64,000 nucleotides of DNA. Origin: Cycas panzhihuaensis (lineage: Eukaryota; Cycadophyta). The stretch spans positions 11,160,001 through 11,224,000 of the forward strand of contig CM041465.1 in assembly GCA_023213395.1 (NCBI GenBank). The letters run 5' to 3'. The position numbers and the translations under genes are program-made. Below, one piece after another: positions 56,831 through 64,000 of the stretch; positions within the stretch are counted from its first letter, which is position 1; each line of letters opens with the position of its first letter. The notes beneath the pieces were generated by a model that saw only the letters and a program-made list of their open reading frames with translations, searched no databases and was not told where the DNA came from.

Positions 56831-57984
56831 TTTTCCTTGGCAATGAAGCTAGATAAAAATAATCTATTATTATCCCTTAATTCTATTGTGTTATGGGCAT
56901 TCCCTTTGGTGGGTGGTCCATGTTTAGAAAAGTGCTTATCTTCTAAATGATCATTTTTATGGCAATATGAATAATATAAGGGATCTCTCCTTCCATAGTT
57001 CAAACTTCTACTTCTTGGATGAGATCTATTAATGTTGGAAGGTCTCCACCTTTCCTCATAATGTGGGGGTGGATTTTCCCTTCGTCTATTATCATAATAG
57101 TCTTAATTCGAACTTGAGGGTTGAACATTACCTTGACAATTTAGATAATATGTATGTCCTTCATATTATTTTCTTTGGTTTGAGTACTTAGGAGGGTTCA
57201 CATTTTGTTGATTTCCTCCTTGCCTCCTTTAATGTGGGACTTGGTACTTAGGAGGGTCTTATCTAACATCCCTTCTAGGGTTTCTATCCCTTCTCTTGAG
57301 AGGTGATTCCCTAGATCTTGAGGTTCCTAATTAAGAGTTTGATTAAATTCTATCCTTAGTGGCAAAGGCATGCTCAAGCAATTCATTAGCATTCTATTGT
57401 TCTTTGACTAACATAAGCATAGCACTTAGTTGCTCTACCTCTAATGTACTTAGGTCCTTTAACACACCTATGCTTATTATAACCATTTCAAATCTTCTAA
57501 TGGAAATAACACATCTTAAGATTCTTTCAACCACCTGTTGTTCTGCTAATGTGTCCCTAAAGGACCTCATTTGGTTGGCTATATCCTGAACCTTATTCAT
57601 AAACTCAGTTACTGATTTTGTGGGTATCATATGTAAATTCTCAAACTTATTTCTAAGGTTTTGGAGCTTAGGGGAAGTAGCTCCTTTATAGATCAACTAG
57701 AGTGTGTCCCATACTTCTTTTTATTTAGTTGATTCACTAACACGAAGGAAGCATAGTCTTATAATACACAAAAAATGAGTATAGCTTTGTTGTCCTTTTT
57801 GACATTTTCTTTGTAAGTGGCATTTTCTGCATCATTTGTGTTCTATCCTAACTCACCATATCTTGTTTTTACAATCTCTCATATATCATTAGCTATGAGG
57901 ATAGGTCTCATCCTCCTACTCTAGTTTAGAAAGTTATTTCCATAGAATTTAAGAATTATCATATTACTAAAGCTAAAGGCCATT
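56831..57984 (-). pseudogene. gag: Cop-3 gag
   Basis: Probable start MAFSFSNMIILKFYGNNF at 57984, then a stop where Tyr-Trp is usual. 57696-57394 is open: TSPKLQNLRNKFENLHMIPT, VTEFMNKVQDIANQMRSFRD and EQQVVERILRCVISIRRFEM, the standard UBN2-type Gag block. The zinc knuckle is YSYCHKNDHLEDKHF (about 56970-56930). Role: capsid and RNA packaging. Confidence 0.88.
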
Positions 57985-60858
57985 TTTAGCTAAGGTTTTA
58001 AAAAAGGTGGTGAGATGAGATTTACAAATGTTTGAATTTAAAATTTAACCCAAGTGATAATATCTAAGTTTTACCCAAAGTTTCCAAAGTGAACTAGTCC
58101 TTAATAAGGCTTCTAAGCTCTAAGTTTAGGGGTCTTTAAGGGAAACCTTTGGTTATTATTCTATCTAGTGGTGCCTACCTATAAGTGGCAAAACAATGAC
58201 CTAATATACCAGTACATGAGCTCAAGGCTCAATATACCTCAGTACATGGGATGCTATAAAGGTTTTTATACCCACCTGAATTATGGATCCACCTGCACTA
58301 TACTTATGCCTAGTGACAGATCTAGTGATGAAGGTTTCATGAACCAAGGCACTCACCCTCTCTAGGTCTAGTCTTAGTCTCTGAACACCAAATAAGGATA
58401 GATTCTTCACCTTAGCCTACCACCTAATACACCTTATAGCTAATGGCTTTCCTCATCCAATATGAGTAGGCCAATTAGCATGTGCATGGTGGTAACTTCA
58501 GGGATCCTAATCATTCCTCTTGCAAGGCTGGAAATATAGTGTGATTGATTTAGGAGTTATCTTTTTTATGTAGGAAATAAAGTAACTCAAAGAAATAAAT
58601 CTACTAAGCAAGATAAATATAAAGATCCACTTATATGAAATAGAAATATGCTTTAAATTTTTAAATAAATATATGCAATAGACTTTCTTCAAATCTCACT
58701 AAAGCAAGTAAATGAATTAATGAACCTTTCTTCTTTAGGCAAGCCAAAGAATATAGGATAATATACAAACTAGTTTTTCCAACTTGATATGTTTGTAGAA
58801 AGAAAATAGAAACCTATATGCTCCTTTAATGCTTTAAAAAATACAAAACTAAACTTTTGTTACTTCCAATGATAAATAAACAAATAAGCAATAATATTTT
58901 TCAACTAACTTTGTAGCTTTCAAAAGTAGTAAGTAACTAAAGCCTTTAAATGAAAATAAAATAATTTCTTTGTCAATGTATGCAGGATAATAAAAATGAC
59001 TAATTATCCCTTTAAAAAGCAAAATAGTTGTATAAAAAAAAAAAAATACTTAAGTATAACCTTTGCTTAAAATGATAACAATATTAGAAAATTATATGTA
59101 TTCAATCAATAATATAGGAAATAAATAGATTTAATATAGATTATACCTCTTAATTTGTTGAAAGCTGTAAGTGTTAAAGAAAAATAACTCTAGCTAAAAA
59201 ATAGCTTAAAAAATACATACAAGAGACAATAGTAGCTTTAAGAAATGATTAGTAATAATCAATGATATAAGTATAATCCTTTTAAAATAATAAACTAATT
59301 AAAGAGTTATAAAATCAAGCCTATCTAGGATGAACAAAAATCTCAAGATGACTAGCTTCAAACACCTATAAAATGATGTCAGTTTGAAGTAAAACTTGTT
59401 CCAATATGAATAGTATTAAAAACTCTTTCCGATGAATCCAACTGTTCAAAAAATAGGCTTATAGAGTTTAAGATATTAATGAATATATATGAGGACCCTT
59501 TTAAGGACTTAAAATAGAGCCATGATAATGAACTACTATAAAATTTAAATTATATCTTTGTAGAATGATATGAAAATACTCCTATATAGATTAGAGATCC
59601 CTTAGTATGTCTCAAGCCAAAGAAACTCAAAAAAAATTACTTTATTATTGTTGAAAATAATGAAATAAGACAAATAGATTACCTTAAACTCATTGGATTT
59701 TAAAACTATAAAATGACTTCAAATTACATTTAAAAAAATATACCAGCATGTAGAGAATCAAACCGGCTTTCCAACAGAATATACGGTTTGAAAAATGGAG
59801 CTCATATGCTAAAGTCATTACAAGAATGGTAAGAGGACCTCTTTATAGTTAGAAAAGTAATGGTTGAAAGAAGGGATCACTTCGATTGATTCAATCTCAG
59901 TCTAAAAAGTCTCAAATTTGACAAATGAATAGTCTATACTATAGCTCTCTAAAAAACAAATGTAATGGAACTAGTTTCACTAAAAATTGATATGCTAGAG
60001 AGGAGATACGACAAAAAATGTGACAGAGACTCTTTGAGTAATAATAAATGAAAGTATAAAAGAAACTTTTAATAAAGATTAACTAGCCCCTTATTGAATT
60101 AATCCTCAGGGCACATGGACATCAATATGGCCATTAGCTGGGGACCCAAGGGGGCTCCAGACTTCAAAGAACTATGAAATAAAGTTAAACTTCTTAAAAC
60201 CAAAGTTTATAAAAAGTAACTTATAAAATCTAAAGTATGCCCCTTAAGCAAATAAGGTGAGGTCATATGGGACCAAATATGACCCAGAAAAAAAATGGCA
60301 AAGGGGGTTAATGTATAAACACACCCATGGAATCAAAAAATAATTTAATTTTATTAATTTTTTTAAAACTTTTGAAAAGATGTATATATATTATTTAAAC
60401 CTAATTGTTGGTTAACTGGGTAGCCTACGTAGGAGAAATTTTACAATAAATAATATATTTATATGTATATAAATGAAAAATATATATTATTAGGTAACGA
60501 TGAGCAGTGGACTACAAAAACAGAAATGATTTATAAGTGAATGATCAATAATGATTAATCTGGGCACCAAGAGGTTTAGCTTCAACTAATGTATATTAAA
60601 AAAGTAAATGAAAATAAACAAAAAGAAATAAACCTATGGTGGTGGTGGGATAGAAATACTCTTCAAACTGCTTCTAGAAACGTGAGGACTACCATATATA
60701 CAAAAGATTGTAGAGTGATATGGAGACTTGGAAATACGCCAGAGCATTTGTAGATCCACATGCAAAAATCCAATGGTGCAAGCAAGTGGGGATATTCAGA
60801 GGTATTCATGAGATCAAAAGTTTGTTAACTTCCTTAAGAGAGAACAAAAAAATTTACA
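57985..60858. other. Overlong leader of Cop-3, unassigned
   Basis: AT-rich, no coding block seen. A copia leader is usually a few hundred bases at most, so an unrecognised insertion is likely between about 58020 and 61700. An ORF-like stretch at 58168-58410 has no family match. Confidence 0.45.
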
Positions 60859-61077
60859 AATTTGGGCCCTCTAAAGGATAGTAAAAGGAGAGATCCAAAC
60901 TATGCTATTAAGGAATTTCTACTCTCTATGGGCTACAAACTTACTGCAATGACTTTCTATGAAGAGGTTATGGATCATAACCTTGATGTACGGCTAAATG
61001 AAGTTGCCTATGTGCCAGATTCACTACAATGATACTACCATCTGTATCTATCATCTAGTGTTGAGGCAGTAGAGGCC
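60859..61077 (+). pseudogene. RELCH-like LisH/HEAT-repeat protein fragment
   Basis: Plus strand, one frame: NLGPLKDSKRRDPNYAIKEF, LLSMGYKLTAMTFYEEVMDH, NLDV, then VAYVPDSLQ, a stop, YYHLYLSSSVEAVEA. It resembles the LGPLKD-ERRDLN-AVKEYLLLAGYRLTAMTFYEEV segment, with LisH motif, of the plant homologue of RELCH (a HEAT-repeat protein). The stop TGA at 61030-61032 stands where Arg is expected (CGA to TGA). The coiled coil and HEAT repeats are absent. It sits in the leader of Cop-3, on the opposite strand to Cop-3 genes. Confidence 0.75.
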
Positions 61078-61734
61078 AGTCTAGTGTATCACTTGAAATT
61101 GAATGCTTAGCATATCAATAAGGAGACAAAACATCAGAAAGGCAGGCAACCAAAGCTCAATGTGATAATAATTGAGGTTATGATTGTGGTTGTGGTATAT
61201 ATGGATTTATTATTTATGAAGGTAGTAATTGAAGAGGAGAAGGTGTCTGAGTTGATGGAAAGGAGTGAGCAGGTAGAGAATTTAGAGACCATGTAGTATG
61301 AATATGCTTGTCACAAATGCATAGACCAAAGGAGTACAGCTAATGAAGGGACACAAAGATAGATAGTAAATAAGACACTAAGCTAATGATTAATTTGATT
61401 CTTGAATTGTAGTTATGGAAATGAATGAGTCTAAGAAAGCAGATTGAAAGCTTGGATAAGGTAGACTAAAAATATAATCTTATCACTCATAATAATAATG
61501 GAGAAATATTTAAACAAAATTATTTATATATAAACTCAAAATCCCGATAACGTAATGGTGACTAGTATGTAGAGGTTTGCCTTTCAAGGATGAGATCTTC
61601 TTTCAAGAGAGGTAAAACGTCAAACTGATTTCTCCAATAGGTAGATGGGCTTGCCAGGAATCCAAAAATTAGTCATATGCTACACTTTTTCTAAGTAGAT
61701 GTAGAGCTAGATTTTTATAAACAATTATCAACCA
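61078..61734. other. DNA next to the RELCH-like fragment
   Basis: Plus-strand frames continue with VIIIEVMIVVVVYMDLLFMK and EKVSELMERSEQVENLETM, which I do not recognise. From 61400 only AT-rich sequence up to the PBS. Confidence 0.4.
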
Positions 61735-61752
61735 ACCTGGCTCTAATACCAA
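61735..61752 (-). other. Cop-3 primer-binding site
   Basis: Minus strand TTGGTATTAGAGCCAGGT directly inside the 5' LTR, an initiator-Met PBS with one transition. Confidence 0.88.
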
Positions 61753-61753
61753 A

Positions 61754-62115
61754 TAAAGGATGATCGAGGTACAGAGCAGGATAGTTATCTTGGCGAGTGC
61801 ATTGTACCTCTTCTAAGTTAACAAATATGATTGAATCAAGGGCAGTGTTAAGAAACACCATAGAGGTATTCCCACTCCTTTTATAAGAGATTTTGGAGAG
61901 GTGGCAAGTGCCTCAACCCGTGCTGCCAAAGAATTCAAATTAATATTAAAAAATAATATCAACAAATGTGCATGTATCTTAATAGTAATCTGTCGACATC
62001 TTGGGTGGCTTGTGGTGGCTATTATATGGCTTGAGGTGACCTAGGGAGCCCCAAAAGTGGCTTTAAGGGGCCCTAGTTACACATTAACAAATGTACATTA
62101 GGTATTATCCCAACA
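61754..62115 (-). repeat. Cop-3 5' LTR
   Basis: Minus strand TGTTGGGATAATACC to TTTA; pairs with 46785-47125, and is about 20 bp longer because of internal indels (for example around 62015-62035). AGGTA follows at 62116-62120. Confidence 0.92.
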
Positions 62116-62120
62116 AGGTA

Positions 62121-63290
62121 GTTCCTTTAGACGTTTGTCAAGTTGTGTTTAGTAGCCCATATCTCTATGATAGAGATGGAGTCCATCATAGGAAGCTAAG
62201 AAAGATTCAACTCATCAAGGATGAGAAATCATAATTTATCAATGCATTAAAGCCACAAAAGAAGATCCCCCTCATATCCTCCCAACAAGTAAAAAGATTG
62301 ATTAATGCTTATAAGAAATTTGTGCTGTTAATGGTGAAGCAAAAGGTGGAAGAAAAAGAGTAAGCAGAGTCCTCAATGAAGGTGCTAGATAGGAAATAAT
62401 TATGGTAGATTAAAGGCATAAGGAATAGGTATAATGACATATTTTAGGAGCTAAAAGGGTTACCCCCTAAGAGTACAATTGAACATGAAATCTAATTAGT
62501 TGCCAATTCACCTTTACCCAATCTTATTCTTTATTGAAACTTAGTTTTAGAGAATGAAGAGATTAAGAAGTGGATTCAAGAACTCTTGGAGCAAGAAGTG
62601 ATTAAGTTGAGTTGTTCCCCTTGCAGTTCACCTATTGTTTTGGTGCCAAAGAAAGATTGAAGATGGAGAATATGCATTGACTGCTAAGTTTTGAACAAGA
62701 TCACTATAAAGAATCAATATCCCCTACCATGGATAGATGACTTGTTGGACCAACTATAGTCTGCAAGATATTTTAGCAAGTTGGACTTGAAATTAGGCTA
62801 CCATTAGGTTTAAATCCAGGAGGAGGATACTTCGAATATAACCTTCAAATTGAAGCAAGGATCATTCAAATAGATGGTGATGCCCTTTGGTTTATGCAGT
62901 GTACCTACCACCTTCATGAGGTTAATGAATGAGGTATTGAGACCCTTCATTAATAACTTTGTAATTATTTATTTGAATGATATTCTAATTTTTAGTCAAA
63001 CTTGGGAGGAGCACCTCTAACATATTGAGCAAGTACTCAAAGTTCTCCAAGAGCAGCAGTTAAAACTTAATCTGAAGAAGTGCGAGTTTGGAAAGCAATC
63101 TCTTATCTTCTTAGGTTTTGTAGTTGGAGGAGAAGAATTTAATATTGACCTAGCAAAGGTTAGAGTCATTCTTAATTGGCCCATACGCAAGACAACCACG
63201 GAGGTAAGAAGTTTCATTGGTGCATGTCAATATTTAAAAAAAAATATTTTCAAGTTCTATCAAATTGTAACACCTCTTCATGCATTAACG
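62121..63290 (+). pseudogene. Gyp-5 PR-RT linker and reverse transcriptase
   Basis: Linker with VFSSPYLYDRDG (about 62150-62185). RT: ELLEQEVIKLSCSPCSSPIV and LVPKKD, a stop, RWRICIDC, a stop, VLNKITIKNQYPLPWIDDLL, then YFSKLDLKLGYH, VMPFGLCSVPTTFMRLMNEV and VIIYLNDILIFS, where the first catalytic Asp of Y-x-D-D is Asn (AAT at 62976-62978). Then LKLNLKKCEFGKQSLIFLGF and EVRSFIGACQYLKKNIFKFY. Several Gln, Arg and Trp codons are stops. Confidence 0.92.
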
Positions 63291-63860
63291 AGAGGATATA
63301 CAAAGTTTCTTTGGGGGAATGAACAAGAGAAACTTTTAGGCTTTTGAAGCAAAAAATCTGTGAGGCACCAGTGTTATCCTTACTATCATTATAAAATATA
63401 TTTGAGTTGGAGACTGATGCTTCAAGCTATACCATGGGAGTAGTGTTAAAGTAAAAGGGAAGACTAATAACATATCATTTAGAGACTTGTAATGGAGTTG
63501 TCATAAACTACCTAACTTATGATAAAGAGCTCTATGCATTGCACTAAGCAGTCAAGCATTACAGACCTTACTTATTAGGAAAAGAGGCATTCATCCACAC
63601 TGACCACAACCCTTTGAAATTCTTATAGACACAGTCCAAATTACAGTAGGCTAGGCACATTAAGTAAATGATCTATTTGTAAAAGTTTCATATTGTGGTT
63701 AAATATAAGAAAGGCACATCAAACAAAGTTATAGACTTATTATCTAGACCTCCTCAATAGAAAGACATTTCTAACTTGTTAGTAACTATGCAATTTTAGC
63801 CTTTTCACCATGATGGATATGTTGATTTGTACTTAGAAGATGAGACATTCAAGCCTATCT
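63291..63860 (+). pseudogene. Gyp-5 RNase H
   Basis: LETDASSYTMGVVLK, a stop, KGRLITYHLET; then YDKELYALH, a stop, AVKHYRPYLLGKEAFIHTDH and NPLKFL, holding the catalytic Asp/Glu/His pattern of gypsy RNase H; then KYKKGTSNKVIDLLSRPPQ. Five or more stops stand at expected Gln codons. Confidence 0.9.
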
Positions 63861-64000
63861 TGGAATAGCTACATTAAGGAAACATAGTTACTAATTTTTA
63901 GTTGAAAGATGATCTACTTTTCAAGCATGATAAGTTTTGCATTCTAAAGCATGTAGACCGAATGAAATAGGTAAGAGAAGCTCACACGTTTCGAGTTGCA
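63861..64000 (+). pseudogene. Gyp-5 integrase, zinc-binding start (cut by the window end)
   Basis: LKDDLLFKHDKFCILKHVDR, MK, a stop, VREAHTFRVA: the N-terminal part just before the H-H-C-C zinc motif (usual REAH-S-LAGH). The remainder lies outside the window. Confidence 0.8.

Larger units (their letters stand above)
46785..62115 (-). mobile_element. Cop-3: Ty1/copia element nested in Gyp-5 and split by Cop-4
   Basis: LTRs 46785-47125 and 61754-62115, perfect AGGTA duplication, PPT at the low end, initiator-Met PBS at the high end, gag-PR-IN-RT-RH on the minus strand. RT is cut by Cop-4 (48291-54907). The leader between PBS and gag is about 3.75 kb, far longer than usual, and holds a host gene fragment, so it probably contains a further insertion. 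It has the best-preserved reading frames in the window. Confidence 0.93.
45239..64000 (+). mobile_element. Gyp-5: Ty3/gypsy element split by Cop-3, open at the right edge
   Basis: PBS (45239), gag (45421-46560), start of protease (46561-46784), then Cop-3 (46785-62115), then pol resumes: linker, RT, RNase H and the beginning of integrase to 64000. The target duplication AGGTA stands at 46780-46784 and 62116-62120. Stops are frequent, many at expected Gln or Trp positions. Confidence 0.92.

Overview
The window is plant nuclear DNA made almost entirely of decayed LTR retrotransposons. Evidence for a plant: Ty1/copia and Ty3/gypsy polyproteins, primer-binding sites matching plant initiator-Met tRNA, a chromodomain gypsy element, and fragments of plant-type genes (cobalamin-independent methionine synthase, a CDPK-related kinase, an AKR2-like protein, a RELCH-like LisH protein). 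I see no intact host gene, rRNA, tRNA or CRISPR array. A seed plant with a large, repeat-rich genome is likely; the species cannot be told. Names used here: Gyp-1 to Gyp-5 and Cop-1 to Cop-4.

Layout. 1-5710: minus-strand gypsy element Gyp-1 (protease start, gag, PBS, 2.6-kb 5' LTR), GC-rich and CpG-rich. 5711-9561: unassigned DNA plus a plus-strand coding remnant that may be an extra ORF of Gyp-2. 9562-19137: Gyp-2, an older, AT-rich minus-strand relative of Gyp-1 (IN, RNase H, RT stump, protease, gag, PBS, 3.2-kb LTR). 19829-20065: an orphan copia-type PBS and LTR. 20100-33885: a three-deep stack. Cop-1 (plus) was split by Cop-2 (minus, 22359-33615), which was split by chromovirus Gyp-4 (minus, 24488-30561). 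Target-site duplications mark both inner insertions. 33886-43480: an anonymous AT-rich stretch with microsatellites and degenerate tandem arrays, a solo LTR of the Gyp-1 family (37434-39997, TSD ATATA), and Gyp-3, a minus-strand IN-RNaseH-RT fragment. 45239-64000: a second three-deep stack. Gyp-5 (plus, running off the right end) was split by Cop-3 (minus, 46785-62115, TSD AGGTA), which was split by Cop-4 (plus, 48291-54907, TSD GAGCA/GAACA).

The most unusual object is Cop-4. It has two 404-bp LTRs, a PBS, a PPT and only a gag remnant. In place of pol its interior carries fragments of at least three unrelated host genes, all antisense to the element, with intron-like sequence between them. 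A fourth host fragment (RELCH-like) sits in the abnormally long leader of Cop-3. No gene here looks functional. The genes do not work together; they record successive insertions followed by decay. Many premature stops lie where a conserved Gln, Trp or Arg codon is expected, as C-to-T or G-to-A changes would produce, which fits mutation of heavily methylated DNA. All homology calls come from reading translations against remembered family motifs, not from a database search.
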